Source: Burkholderiales bacterium (lineage in GTDB: Bacteria; Pseudomonadota; Gammaproteobacteria; Burkholderiales; Ga0077523). Taken from it: 64,000 bases of DNA. The notes under the pieces were generated by a model. That model had not been told where the DNA came from, made no database searches, and saw only the letters and a program-made list of their open reading frames with translations. Of this stretch, positions 46,505 through 55,185 are shown one piece after another. Within the stretch, counting starts at the first letter, position 1. Every line of letters begins with the position of its first letter. The stretch is taken from assembly GCA_022843925.1 (NCBI GenBank), contig JALHMS010000004.1, positions 49,086 to 113,085 of the forward strand, in the 5' to 3' direction. A program made the position numbers and the translations under genes.

Positions 46505-47110
46505 ATGTTCACCGGAATCGTTCAGGCGCTGGGACGCGTCGCCGCCCTCGACGGCAACGCTCTCGGCGCGCGCCTGCGCATCGACGCGGGGGGCCTCGAC
46601 ATGGGCGATGTCGCCCTCGGCGACAGCATCGCCGTCGACGGCTGCTGCCTCACGGTCGTCGCGTTCGACGCCGCGGGGTTCGCGGCCGACGTGTCGCGCG
46701 AGACGTTCGATTGCACCGCCGGCTTCACGGCCGGTGCCCGCGTCAATCTCGAGAAGGCGTTGCGGGCCGGAGACCGGCTCGGCGGGCATCTCGTCACGGG
46801 GCACGTCGACGGGGTCGGCGATGTCGTGTCGATCACGCAGGACGGCGACAGCCGGCGGTTCGAGTTCCGGATGCCGGCCGACCTGGCGAAGTACGTCGCG
46901 CGGAAGGGATCCGTCACCGTGAACGGCGTGAGCCTCACAGTGAATGCGAGCGGGCCCGACCGCTTCCAGGTGAACCTGATCCCGCACACGCTCTCCGTCA
47001 CGAATCTCGGCGCCCTGCGCGCCGGCGATCGCGTCAACCTGGAGGTCGATCTGATCGCCCGCTACGTGGAGCGCATGCTGACCGGCGACCCGCAGGAGCT
47101 GCCGCGATGA
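46505..47110 (+). CDS. ribE: Riboflavin synthase alpha subunit
   Basis: A 201-residue enzyme that dismutates two lumazines into riboflavin. It opens [12 protein letters not shown] and contains two lumazine-binding repeats, the first ending near residue 95 ([36 protein letters not shown]) and the second with VNGVSLTVN and [16 protein letters not shown]. The ATG follows TTCGGAGAAGCG. The stop overlaps the next ATG in an ATGA. Confidence 0.95.
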   Translation: MFTGIVQALGRVAALDGNALGARLRIDAGGLDMGDVALGDSIAVDGCCLTVVAFDAAGFAADVSRETFDCTAGFTAGARVNLEKALRAGDRLGGHLVTGHVDGVGDVVSITQDGDSRRFEFRMPADLAKYVARKGSVTVNGVSLTVNASGPDRFQVNLIPHTLSVTNLGALRAGDRVNLEVDLIARYVERMLTGDPQELPR

Positions 47111-48222
47111 CCATCAGCACCACACCGAAGATCGTCGACGAGATCCGCGCCGGCCGGATGGTCGTGCTGGTGGACGAGGAGGACCGCGAGAACGAGGGCG
47201 ATCTCGTGATGGCGGCCGAGTTCGTCACGCCCGAGGCCATCAACTTCATGGCGCGTTTCGGGCGCGGGCTCATCTGTCTCACGCTCACCGAGGCCCGCTG
47301 CCGGCAGCTCAATCTCGGGCCGATGGTCACCGCGAACCGTTCTTCCATGGGCACCAACTTCACGGTCTCGATCGAAGCGGCGCAGGGCGTCACCACCGGC
47401 ATCTCGGCAGCCGACCGGGCGCGTACCGTGCAGGCCGCGGTCCGTCGCGACGCGCGCCCCGCGGACATCGTGCAGCCCGGCCACATCTTCCCGCTGATGG
47501 CGCAGGCGGGTGGCGTCCTGGTGCGTGCCGGTCACACCGAGGCCGGTTGCGATCTCGCGAAGCTCGCCGGGCTGGAGCCCGCCGCCGTGATCTGCGAGAT
47601 CCTGAAGGACGACGGCGAGATGGCACGCCTGCCCGACCTCGAGATCTTCGCGAAGGAGCATGGCCTCGCCATCGGCACCATCGCCGATCTCATCCATCAC
47701 CGCAGCCGGACCGAGTCGCTGGTCCGCCGCGCCCACGAGCGCGAGATCACGACCGCCCACGGCGTCTTCCGCCTCGTCGCCTACATCGACGACACGAACC
47801 ACGAGACCCACCTTGCGCTGGTGCGCGGCGACGTCTCCGGTGATGCGCCGGTCCTGGTCCGGGTGCACGAGCCGCTGTCGGTGCTCGACATGCTCGATGC
47901 CGGCGATCGCAGCCATTCCTGGAATCTGCACGATGCCCTGGAGACGATCGCGCAGGCGGGGCGCGGGGTGGTAGTGCTGCTGCATCGGACGGAGACCGGC
48001 GCCGATCTCCTTGCGCGGCTCGGTGCGCCGGACGCCGCGACGTCGCGGCGGAAATGGGATTTGCGGACCTACGGCATCGGTGCCCAGATCCTGCGCGACC
48101 TCGGCGTCGCGCGGATGCTGCTGATGGCACTGCCGCTGCGTCTGCCGAGCATGGCCGGCTTCGACCTCGAGGTCGCGGGCCATCTGGAGCCGGGCCAGGT
48201 GCCCGGCGTCACGATTCGATGA
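47107..48222 (+). CDS. ribB: DHBP synthase fused to a degenerate cyclohydrolase II domain
   Basis: A 371-residue protein. Residues ~1-205 are an intact 3,4-dihydroxy-2-butanone-4-phosphate synthase ([34 protein letters not shown]), making the four-carbon riboflavin precursor. The C-terminal domain has the GTP cyclohydrolase II fold ([41 protein letters not shown]) but lacks the zinc Cys cluster and the catalytic segment after the HR. It is therefore a RibBX-type protein with one active half; a separate ribA should exist elsewhere. Confidence 0.92.
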   Translation: MTISTTPKIVDEIRAGRMVVLVDEEDRENEGDLVMAAEFVTPEAINFMARFGRGLICLTLTEARCRQLNLGPMVTANRSSMGTNFTVSIEAAQGVTTGISAADRARTVQAAVRRDARPADIVQPGHIFPLMAQAGGVLVRAGHTEAGCDLAKLAGLEPAAVICEILKDDGEMARLPDLEIFAKEHGLAIGTIADLIHHRSRTESLVRRAHEREITTAHGVFRLVAYIDDTNHETHLALVRGDVSGDAPVLVRVHEPLSVLDMLDAGDRSHSWNLHDALETIAQAGRGVVVLLHRTETGADLLARLGAPDAATSRRKWDLRTYGIGAQILRDLGVARMLLMALPLRLPSMAGFDLEVAGHLEPGQVPGVTIR

Positions 48223-48230
48223 GGGTGCCC

Positions 48231-48713
48231 ATGGCGCACGTGGATGACATTTACGAGATCGAGCCCGACCTGTCGGGGGAGGGCCTGACCGTGGGCGTGG
48301 TGGTGAGCCGGTTCAACCAGCCGGTGTGCGAGGCACTGCTCGCGGCCTGCCTGGCGGAGCTGGAGCGCCTGGGCGTCTCGCGGGACGACATGTCGGTCGT
48401 GAGCGTGCCGGGTGCTCTGGAGATACCGCCCGCGCTGCGCAAGCTCGCCGGCACCGGACAGTTCCGCGCGCTCGTCGCGCTGGGTGCGGTGATCCGGGGC
48501 GAGACGTATCACTTCGAGGTCGTGTCCGACCAGTCGGCCCAGGGCATCATGCGCGTGCAGTTGGATAGCGGCGTGCCCATCGCGAATGGCGTGCTCACCA
48601 CCGAGAACGACGAGCAGGCCGAGGCCCGCATGCACGTGAAGGGCGCCGAGGCCGCGCGCGTTGCCGTCGAGATGGCCAACCTCTTCCAGGCGATCGAAGA
48701 TGAGCGAGACTGA
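48231..48713 (+). CDS. ribH: 6,7-Dimethyl-8-ribityllumazine synthase
   Basis: A 160-residue enzyme joining the ribB and ribD products. [27 protein letters not shown] and [44 protein letters not shown] are diagnostic. I use ATG 48231 because GAGGGTG lies 6 nt before it; ATG 48219, overlapping the ribB stop, would add four residues. The last 14 nt overlap nusB. Confidence 0.94.
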   Translation: MAHVDDIYEIEPDLSGEGLTVGVVVSRFNQPVCEALLAACLAELERLGVSRDDMSVVSVPGALEIPPALRKLAGTGQFRALVALGAVIRGETYHFEVVSDQSAQGIMRVQLDSGVPIANGVLTTENDEQAEARMHVKGAEAARVAVEMANLFQAIEDERD

Positions 48714-49167
48714 AGCACCGCCGCCGGCAGAGACGCCACGGCCCAAGAATGCCCGGCGCCTCACGCGGGAGCGCGCGGTGCAGACGATCTACAGCTGGTT
48801 GCTGAATCCGGGCGAAGCCCGCGACATCAAGCGCGATGCCCGCCTGGAGGAGGATTTCCCCAGGCTCGACGCGAAGCTCTTCGACCGGCTGGTGGACGGT
48901 GTCACCGCCGGGGCCACCGGGCTGCGCGCGCGCATCGCGCCGCTCATCGATCGCAAGGTCGAGGAGCTGTCCCCGGTGGAGCACGCGATCCTGCTGATGG
49001 GTGCGCTCGAACTCACCGCCCACGTCGAGACGCCCTATCGCGTGATCATCAACGAGGCGGTGGAGATCGCGAAGGTGTTCGGCGGCACCGACGGGCATCG
49101 CTACATAAACGGCGTGCTGGATCGTCTGGCCCAGCAGGTGCGTCCCGACGAGGCCGTCAGGCGCTGA
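48700..49167 (+). CDS. nusB: Transcription antitermination factor NusB
   Basis: A 155-residue helical RNA-binding protein of the rRNA antitermination complex. [39 protein letters not shown] and [32 protein letters not shown] are the family blocks. It ends the glyA-rib operon. Its last 11 bp overlap the tail of the convergent GGDEF-EAL gene. Confidence 0.95.
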   Translation: MSETEAPPPAETPRPKNARRLTRERAVQTIYSWLLNPGEARDIKRDARLEEDFPRLDAKLFDRLVDGVTAGATGLRARIAPLIDRKVEELSPVEHAILLMGALELTAHVETPYRVIINEAVEIAKVFGGTDGHRYINGVLDRLAQQVRPDEAVRR

Positions 49168-51559
49168 GGCGGGTCCGCGGCGACGAGAGGTCGGGCAGGG
49201 CGGGTGACAGCGTCGCGGTCGCAGTGCGCTCGAGCATCCAGGCCTCGAATCGGTCCGCCGGCATCGGCTTCGCAATCAGGTAGCCCTGCACCTGGTCGCA
49301 ACCGAAGGCCTTCAGCAGCGCGAGGGAGGGCTCGTCCTCGATACCCTCTGCCACCACCTCCAGCCCCAGGTTGTGCCCGAGTTCGATGGTGGTGCGCACG
49401 AGTGTGGCGTCGTTCGCGTCGTCCGCCATGTGCATCACGAATGAACGATCGATCTTCAGTTCCTGGACCGGGAGCTTCTTGAGGTACGCGAGGGAGGAGT
49501 AGCCGGTGCCGAAGTCGTCCACCGAGAGCCGGATGCCGAGGGCGTGGATGCGATCGAGCGTCGCGAGTGCCCGCGCGGGGTCCTCCATCACGCCGCTCTC
49601 CGTGACTTCGAAGCAGAGCAGTCCCGGCGGCGTCCCCCCGCGGGCCATCGCCCGCTCGACCTCGGGGACCAGGTCGTCGCTCATCAGATCGCGCGTGGAG
49701 ATGTTCACCGACACCCGGACCTCGAGGCCGCGCGCGCGCCACTCGTCGACCTGGCGGATCACCCGCGCCACGACCCAGCGCGTGAGCTCGCGGATGTAGC
49801 CGGTCTGCTCGGCGAAGGGGATGAACTCTCCCGGGGACACGAATCCGCGTTCCGGGTGGATCCATCGCACGAGGGCCTCGGCGTGGTGGATGCCGCCGGT
49901 CCGCAGGTCCAGCTTGGGCTGGTAGTGGACCGACAGCTCGTCGCGCTCCACCGCGCGGCGCAGTTCGCCGAGCAGGGAGAGGTGATGGCGCCGGCCGTCC
50001 TCGTTGCGGACGTCGTAGGTGGCGCAGCCGGCGTGCCCGCGCTTGGCGTCGTACATCGCGACATCCGCGCGCAGCATCAGGAGATCGGGATCGTCCCCGT
50101 GCGTCGGGTGGTAGGCGATGCCGATGCTGGCGCCCACGTCCACCGGCTGTCCGTCGAGGTCGATGGGTTCCCGCAGCCGCGCGAAGATGCGCTCGGTGAC
50201 CTCCTTCACGTGCTCTCCGACGCCCCCGTGCAGCAGGATCGCGAACTCGTCGCCGCCGAGGCGGGCCACCATGTCGTCCTCCGCGATGGTCTCGCGCAGC
50301 CGGCACGCCACGATGCGCAGCACCTCGTCACCGGCGGGATGGCCGAGCGAATCGTTGATCGCCTTGAAGCGGTCGAGGTCGAGGATCAGGACGCTCAGCG
50401 CCCCACTGGTCCGCCGCGCGGTGACCAGCCCGTCGCGCACGGCCTCGCGGAAGCGGGCGCGGTTCGGCAGACCGGTCAGGGAATCCTCGTAGGCGAGGCG
50501 CAGGATCTTGCTCTCGCGTCCGACGATGCCGTCCAGCATGTGGTTGAAGCTGTCGGCGAGGCCGCCGATCTCGTCCTGGGTCTCGACCTTCACCTTCTGG
50601 GTGTAGTCGCCGTCGCGGATTCCGCGGGCGGCTTCGGCGAGCCGGCTCACCGGCCGGCTGATGCCGCGGGCGATGATCACGCTCCCCAGCACGGTGAACA
50701 CCAGGCTCGCGAGACCCAGCCCCGAGAGGATCGCGCGCACGCGGTCGAACGGCTCCAGCGCCTCGCGCTTCGAGCGCTGCAAGAGCGCGACGACGCGACC
50801 CTCCGGGCTCTCGCCGAGCACGGGGACCAGCGTCTGGTACTCCTCGTCGACCAGCGTCATCGACGAGAGCCGCGACATCCCCTCCAGCTCCCCGCGCCGG
50901 GAGGCGAGGCGACCACGGATCTGCGGCGGAAGCGTCGACGCGTGCAGCGTCCAGCGGCCGTCGGCAGTGCGCGACAGGAACGAGACCTCGAGCGCGGCCA
51001 CCGACTGCAGGTCCGCGGCGGTGCGGTCGTCGATCGCGAACCCCATCGCGACCCAGGCGATCGGCGTCGGCGCGAGCACCGGCACGACGACGACCTGATA
51101 CGGGCGCCCGTCCAGCAGCACGATGCCCGATGCGCGGCCGCTGGCGCGGGCCGTGTCGAGCATCGACGGCAGCGGGAAGACGGGATCACGCGTCGTGCTG
51201 CCCCAGAGCGTGTCGGCAATGAGACCGCCATCGAGGGACGCAAGCATCACGACACTGGCATCGATCCGCCGCCCGTGATTCGCGAGCGCGGAGGCGATGG
51301 TGGCCACGTCGTGCGTCGCCACGGCGGTACGGAAACCGAAGTCGGAGGCCAGGAGCCGGGCCGCGTCGGCGAGCCGGTTCGTGCTCTGGACCACCAGCCG
51401 CTCGAAGATCCGTTCGCCGGTGACCAGCTCGTCGCCGATCACCTGCTCGGCGACGCGGCGACCGCTCACGCTGACGAGCACGAACAGGACCGCCTGCACG
51501 GTCACCAGCAGCATCACGAAGAAGACGATGATCCGCGCGCGGAGGCTGTGGATCTTCAT
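49157..51559 (-). CDS. Membrane GGDEF-EAL protein with periplasmic sensor and HAMP
   Basis: An 800-residue inner-membrane c-di-GMP enzyme. One N-terminal helix (IIVFFVMLLVTVQAVLFVLVSV), a periplasmic domain of about 240 residues, a second helix near 280 (GLGLASLVFTVLGSVIIARGI), then HAMP. The GGDEF site is intact (RLGGDEFAILL, near 436); so is the EAL site (HAEALVRW near 560, FEVTESGVMEDP, SVDDFGTGYSSLAYLKKLP). Either activity may dominate. It is the third gene of the globin-cupredoxin operon; its end overlaps nusB tail to tail. Confidence 0.93.
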   Translation of the reverse strand: MKIHSLRARIIVFFVMLLVTVQAVLFVLVSVSGRRVAEQVIGDELVTGERIFERLVVQSTNRLADAARLLASDFGFRTAVATHDVATIASALANHGRRIDASVVMLASLDGGLIADTLWGSTTRDPVFPLPSMLDTARASGRASGIVLLDGRPYQVVVVPVLAPTPIAWVAMGFAIDDRTAADLQSVAALEVSFLSRTADGRWTLHASTLPPQIRGRLASRRGELEGMSRLSSMTLVDEEYQTLVPVLGESPEGRVVALLQRSKREALEPFDRVRAILSGLGLASLVFTVLGSVIIARGISRPVSRLAEAARGIRDGDYTQKVKVETQDEIGGLADSFNHMLDGIVGRESKILRLAYEDSLTGLPNRARFREAVRDGLVTARRTSGALSVLILDLDRFKAINDSLGHPAGDEVLRIVACRLRETIAEDDMVARLGGDEFAILLHGGVGEHVKEVTERIFARLREPIDLDGQPVDVGASIGIAYHPTHGDDPDLLMLRADVAMYDAKRGHAGCATYDVRNEDGRRHHLSLLGELRRAVERDELSVHYQPKLDLRTGGIHHAEALVRWIHPERGFVSPGEFIPFAEQTGYIRELTRWVVARVIRQVDEWRARGLEVRVSVNISTRDLMSDDLVPEVERAMARGGTPPGLLCFEVTESGVMEDPARALATLDRIHALGIRLSVDDFGTGYSSLAYLKKLPVQELKIDRSFVMHMADDANDATLVRTTIELGHNLGLEVVAEGIEDEPSLALLKAFGCDQVQGYLIAKPMPADRFEAWMLERTATATLSPALPDLSSPRTRLSA

Positions 51560-51628
51560 GGGCGCCCCCGCTGTGGGTGCGTACGTTCCGGTGCGGCGAT
51601 GCGATCGTGGAGGGACACTGGCGTGCGG

Positions 51629-52285
51629 TCAGCGCTTGTCGTGGGTGATGGCGGGCGGCGGTGTCAGCGCAATGCGGAACGCGGTCGCGAGGTCGCCCGC
51701 AGCCTCTGCCTTGATCCGGACCGGCGCCGGCTCGTCCTTCATCCAGGGATGCCAGACCTTCACGAGGTACTCGCCCGCCGGCAGGTCGATGCCGCCCTTG
51801 CCGTCCTTGCCGGTCTTCGTGAACCAGGGGCCCTCGACGACGTAGAGATGGCCCACCATCCAGTCGTGGATGTTGCAGCCGAGCGTCACCGGGCCGGGCT
51901 TGTCGAACACGACGGGCTTCGCCGAAGTCCCGGAGTAGAGCTTCAGCTCGAACGTCTTCGCCGGCGAGAAGGAGTAGACGTGGTGCCGGATGTTGTCCTT
52001 GTTCGGGAACGTGACGGCTGCTCCCATCTGCACGGGCTGCACGAACGGCACGAACTCCTTGTCCACCTGATCCATCTGCGCTGCCTTCGGCGGCGTCGCC
52101 GGCAGTTTGCCGCTCACCGGCATGGCGTGGATGACGACCTGCGGAACGGGCGTCCCGTCGGCTGCCGTCACCGTTGCAACGAGCGTGGCTGCCAGCGGGC
52201 AGCCGCTGCCCGTGAGCACCGCGCACAGCGCTACGGTCCAGCAGAGCAGGCGCCGCCGGGCGGTTGGCCCGTGCCGTCGGGTCAT
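51629..52285 (-). CDS. Exported cupredoxin-like protein ('methylamine utilization' type)
   Basis: A 218-residue periplasmic protein with signal peptide LLCWTVALCAVLTGSGCPLAATL. It resembles blue-copper domains: a His in DNIRHHVYSFSPAKTF and the downstream ligand set GCNIHDWMVGH (Cys-x2-His-x2-Met). Proteins of this type are often named methylamine utilization proteins, but no mau genes are near. It may pass electrons or bind copper next to the exported globin. Its start overlaps the globin stop in an ATGA. Confidence 0.78.
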   Translation of the reverse strand: MTRRHGPTARRRLLCWTVALCAVLTGSGCPLAATLVATVTAADGTPVPQVVIHAMPVSGKLPATPPKAAQMDQVDKEFVPFVQPVQMGAAVTFPNKDNIRHHVYSFSPAKTFELKLYSGTSAKPVVFDKPGPVTLGCNIHDWMVGHLYVVEGPWFTKTGKDGKGGIDLPAGEYLVKVWHPWMKDEPAPVRIKAEAAGDLATAFRIALTPPPAITHDKR

Positions 52286-52734
52286 CGCGTCACCACATCG
52301 CGCTTGAACGGCGCGAGGATCGCGAGCAGTTCGTTCTTCTCGCGGACGGCGACGCCGTTCCGATCGAGGATGACCACCAGGTGCTCGACGAGGCGATGGA
52401 AGTCCGTCTCCGTGATCGGGATGCCCGCATGCGTCGTCTTCATGTCGTCGCCGTCGAACGCGCAGGGCCCGCCGGTGAGCATGCAGATCTGTTCGGCGAT
52501 CTTCATCTTCAGGCGCTTGTGGTTCACCTTCCGGAAGATGTGGCCCGACACGGGGTCGGTGCGCATGATCTCCACGAGCTCCGATACGACCGCGACGACT
52601 CCGGGCTCCCCTCCGAGCCGGTCGTAGAGGCTGGATCCGGCGTGCACCGGCAGGCACCACATCCCCAGTGCCATGCCGACGGCGATGAGGTGTTGCGAGC
52701 ATCGGTGACGGGTGTGTGTGCGTGGGTTCGACAT
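52282..52734 (-). CDS. Exported group 1 truncated hemoglobin
   Basis: A 150-residue heme protein with a signal peptide (LIAVGMALGMWCLPVHAGS), so the globin should work in the periplasm, unusual because most truncated globins are cytoplasmic. SLYDRLGGEPGVVAVVSELVEIM is the family N-terminus, FRKVNHKRLKMKIAEQICMLTGGP the E-helix area and MKTTHAGIPITETDFHRLVEHL holds the proximal His. Such proteins bind O2, NO or sulfide. It heads an operon with the cupredoxin-like and GGDEF-EAL genes. Confidence 0.88.
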   Translation of the reverse strand: MSNPRTHTRHRCSQHLIAVGMALGMWCLPVHAGSSLYDRLGGEPGVVAVVSELVEIMRTDPVSGHIFRKVNHKRLKMKIAEQICMLTGGPCAFDGDDMKTTHAGIPITETDFHRLVEHLVVILDRNGVAVREKNELLAILAPFKRDVVTR

Positions 52735-52787
52735 CGGGCGCGGACGGTGGACCGGGGTCCGGAGGCTAACGACCTCGACCCCGGCAA

Positions 52788-52829
52788 CTTGACCCTATCA
52801 AGGGGCCGTCCCGGGCGTCGATACGCCCG
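52788..52829. promoter_or_regulatory. Two palindromes in the globin/DUF3034 divergent promoter
   Basis: CTTGA-CCCTA-TCAAG (52788-52802) resembles an FNR-type box but the spacing is one base short of TTGA-N6-TCAA. CGGGCGT-CGAT-ACGCCCG (52812-52829) is a perfect 7-bp hairpin ending 3 bp before the DUF3034 ATG, so it covers the place of the ribosome-binding site. Either could be an operator; the second could control translation. Confidence 0.45.
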
Positions 52830-52832
52830 TTC

Positions 52833-53693
52833 ATGAAGATCGCCTCCCTCACCCTCCTCGTCGCGCTCGGCGGCACTGTCTCCGCTGCCGGGCTGCCGGA
52901 GCCCGGTTCCCGCCTTCCTGCCACCGGCGGGGTGTCCCAGATCGAAGGCGCTGCCGGCGGCGGACTCACCCCGTGGGCGCTCATCACCGGCTACGGCAGT
53001 CGCGACCAGGTGGGCTTCACCGCCTTCCACACGCGCGCCGATCCGACCGACTTCAGCCTGAGCGCGACCGGTGTGGCCGTGGGCATCCGGGATCGGGTCG
53101 AGTTGTCGTACGCGCATCAGCGGCTGGGGCTCGGCAGCACGGTGCCCGGCCAGTCGATCTCGCAGGACATCCTCGGACTCAAGGTGAAGCTCACCGGGGA
53201 CGCCGTCTTCGACCAGGACCGATGGATGCCGCAACTCGCCTTCGGCCTCCAGTACAAACGCAACGCCGACATGACCGTGCCCAGGGCCCTCGGGGCACGG
53301 CACGACGACGGAGTCGACTTCTACCTCGCGGCCACCAAGGTCTGGCTGGCCGCCGTGTTCGGCCGCAACCTGTTGCTGAACGGCACGGTGCGGGCCACGA
53401 AGGCGAACCAGATGGGGTTGCTCGGCTTCGGTGGCGATCGCCGCGACGCGTATCGCTACCTGCCGGAGGTTTCCGTGGGCGTCTTCCTAACCGACCGAAT
53501 CGTGCTGGGCGCGGAGGCGCGTCGGAAGCCGGACAACCTCTCGGTGTTCCGCGAAGAGACGTTCAAGGATGTCTTCGTGGCGTGGTTCCCGTCGAAGCGC
53601 ATATCGGTCACCGCCGCATGGCTCGACCTCGGCCAGATCGCCGATCGGCGGGAGCAGCGCGCCTTCTACCTGTCGGGCCAGCTCGCTTTTTGA
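52833..53693 (+). CDS. DUF3034-family outer-membrane beta-barrel-like protein
   Basis: A 286-residue exported protein. After a signal peptide (SLTLLVALGGTVSAAGLPEP) the sequence is beta-rich with a Gly-rich entry GVSQIEGAAGGGLTPWALITGYGSRDQ, alternating strands such as VELSYAHQRLGL and LSGQLAF at the C-terminus with a terminal Phe, as in outer-membrane barrels. DUF3034 has no known function. It is divergent from the globin operon, sharing its promoter region. No ribosome-binding site is visible. Confidence 0.78.
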   Translation: MKIASLTLLVALGGTVSAAGLPEPGSRLPATGGVSQIEGAAGGGLTPWALITGYGSRDQVGFTAFHTRADPTDFSLSATGVAVGIRDRVELSYAHQRLGLGSTVPGQSISQDILGLKVKLTGDAVFDQDRWMPQLAFGLQYKRNADMTVPRALGARHDDGVDFYLAATKVWLAAVFGRNLLLNGTVRATKANQMGLLGFGGDRRDAYRYLPEVSVGVFLTDRIVLGAEARRKPDNLSVFREETFKDVFVAWFPSKRISVTAAWLDLGQIADRREQRAFYLSGQLAF

Positions 53694-53728
53694 TCCGGCC
53701 GAGGGTCCGTCGGGGACCCCGGGCCGGA
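53694..53728 (+). terminator. Hairpin after the DUF3034 gene
   Basis: TCCGGCC (53694-53700) pairs with GGCCGGA (53722-53728), and inside it GGGTCC (53703-53708) pairs with GGACCC (53714-53719). It starts one base after the stop codon. No T-tract follows; the thiL promoter element is adjacent. Confidence 0.6.
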
Positions 53729-53734
53729 TAGAAT
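53729..53734 (+). promoter_or_regulatory. -10 element directly before thiL (possible leaderless start)
   Basis: TAGAAT ends 6 bp before the thiL ATG, so transcription would begin at or within a few bases of the start codon. The -35 region overlaps the hairpin and is weak. Confidence 0.45.
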
Positions 53735-53740
53735 CGGGCG

Positions 53741-54697
53741 ATGCCTTCAGAGTTCGATCTCATCCGGCGTCATTTTTCGCCCCCCGCGACGCACACGCTG
53801 CTCGCCGGCGGGGACGACGCCGCGCTCCTAGTCCCCACGCCGGGCCATGTGGTCGCCGTCTCCACCGACATGCTCGTCGAGGGCACCCACTTCCTGCCGG
53901 GTACCGACCCGCGCCGCCTCGGACACAAGACGCTCGCCGTGAACCTCTCGGATCTCGCCGCGATGGGCGCACGGCCGCGCTGGGCCTTTCTCGCGATGGC
54001 GCTGCCGCGGGTGGACGAGGCCTGGTTGGCGGCCTTCTCGGCGGGCTTCCTCGCGCTGGCGGCGGTCCATCGTGTCGATCTGGCGGGCGGCGATACCACC
54101 CGCGGCCCGCTCAGTCTTTGCGTCACCGTGATCGGCGAAGTGATGGCCGGGCACGCACTGCGTCGCGACGGTGCGGGGCCGGGCGACGACGTGTGGTTGT
54201 CCGGTTGCACCGGCGAGGCGGCGATCGGACTCGCCGCCCTTCGTGGAACCGCCGCGTTCGACGGGATCGACGAAGCCCGTTGCCGCGAGCGTCTCGAACA
54301 GCCGCAACCGCGCGTCGGTCTCGGCTTGGCACTCGCCGGTCTCGCGTCGGCTGCGATCGACGTGTCGGATGGTCTCGCGGCCGACCTCGGGCACCTCGCC
54401 AACCGGTCCGCGTGCGGCATCGACGTGCACTGGGAGCGGTTGCCGCAGTCGTCGGCGCTCGCGGGCGTCGACCGGAAGCGCCGTGCCGCGGCGATCCTCG
54501 CAGGGGGCGACGACTACGAGCTGGCGTTCACCGCATCACCGACGAACCGCGACGCGGTGCTGGCCGCGGCGCGGGAGGCCGGCGTCGCCGTGACACGCAT
54601 CGGGGCGACGGTGGCCGGGCCGCCGGGCGTCCGCGTCCTCGATCAGCGTGGGTTCGACATGACGCCGGCTCGCGGAGGATTCGATCATTTCGGCTGA
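53741..54697 (+). CDS. thiL: Thiamine-monophosphate kinase
   Basis: A 318-residue kinase making thiamine diphosphate. The N-terminal GGDDAALL, STDMLVEGTHF, HKTLAVNLSDLAAMGARP, LAGGDTTRGPL and the later DVSDGLAADLGHLAN and LAGGDDYELAFTA are all present, matching the ATP- and Mg-binding sites. In many proteobacteria thiL follows nusB directly; here 4.5 kb intervene and it seems to have its own promoter. Confidence 0.95.
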   Translation: MPSEFDLIRRHFSPPATHTLLAGGDDAALLVPTPGHVVAVSTDMLVEGTHFLPGTDPRRLGHKTLAVNLSDLAAMGARPRWAFLAMALPRVDEAWLAAFSAGFLALAAVHRVDLAGGDTTRGPLSLCVTVIGEVMAGHALRRDGAGPGDDVWLSGCTGEAAIGLAALRGTAAFDGIDEARCRERLEQPQPRVGLGLALAGLASAAIDVSDGLAADLGHLANRSACGIDVHWERLPQSSALAGVDRKRRAAAILAGGDDYELAFTASPTNRDAVLAAAREAGVAVTRIGATVAGPPGVRVLDQRGFDMTPARGGFDHFG

Positions 54698-55184
54698 ACC
54701 ACTGCCCCGGCGCCCGGATCTGCGCTTTCTCGTCGCGCATCCGGCCCACTTCCTCGCGCTCGGATTCGGCTCCGGGTTGTCCCGCGTGGCGCCAGGCACC
54801 ATGGGCACGCTCGTGGCCCTGCCGCTCTTCGCGTATCTGCATCCGCGCCTGTCTGACGGCTGGTTCGCGCTGCTGCTCGTCGCGCTCTACCTCGTCGGAA
54901 TCATCACGGCCGAGCGCACGAGCCGCGCGCTCGGCGTGCACGACCACGGCGGCATCGTCATCGACGAGATCGTCGCGTTCATGATCGTGCTCTTCGTGAT
55001 CCCGCGCGAGCCCGTGTGGCAGGGCTTCGGCTTCCTGCTGTTCCGTCTCTTCGACATCCTGAAGCCGCTCCACATCCGCATCCTCGACCGGACGGTCAAG
55101 GGCGGCTTCGGCATCATGCTCGACGATCTGGTGGCGGCGTTCTACACGCTGCTCGTGCTGGCAACCTGGAAGGCGATCTTCTGA
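54687..55184 (+). CDS. pgpA: Phosphatidylglycerophosphatase A, likely AUU start
   Basis: A 165-residue membrane phosphatase producing phosphatidylglycerol. HFLALGFGSGLSRVAPGTMGTL, LGVHDHGGIVIDEIVAF and GFGIMLDDLVAAFY are the conserved blocks. The frame has no ATG or GTG before these and the only TTG (54777) would cut off the conserved GFGSG segment. An ATT at 54687 lies 8 nt after GGAGG (54674-54678) and gives an N-terminus of normal length. AUU starts are known for infC and pcnB. The start overlaps thiL by 11 nt. A TTG 54777 start is the alternative. Confidence 0.85.
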   Translation: MSAEPLPRRPDLRFLVAHPAHFLALGFGSGLSRVAPGTMGTLVALPLFAYLHPRLSDGWFALLLVALYLVGIITAERTSRALGVHDHGGIVIDEIVAFMIVLFVIPREPVWQGFGFLLFRLFDILKPLHIRILDRTVKGGFGIMLDDLVAAFYTLLVLATWKAIF

Positions 55185-55185
55185 C

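Noticed and set aside
47107-48222. ribB as a frameshifted or truncated ribBA
   Set aside because: The frame is intact and the C-terminal domain is full length; only the zinc and catalytic residues are missing, as in known RibBX proteins.
54777-55184. pgpA starting at TTG 54777
   Set aside because: This would remove LALGFGSGL, which is conserved at the PgpA N-terminus; the ATT start with a good ribosome-binding site restores it. Kept only as an alternative.
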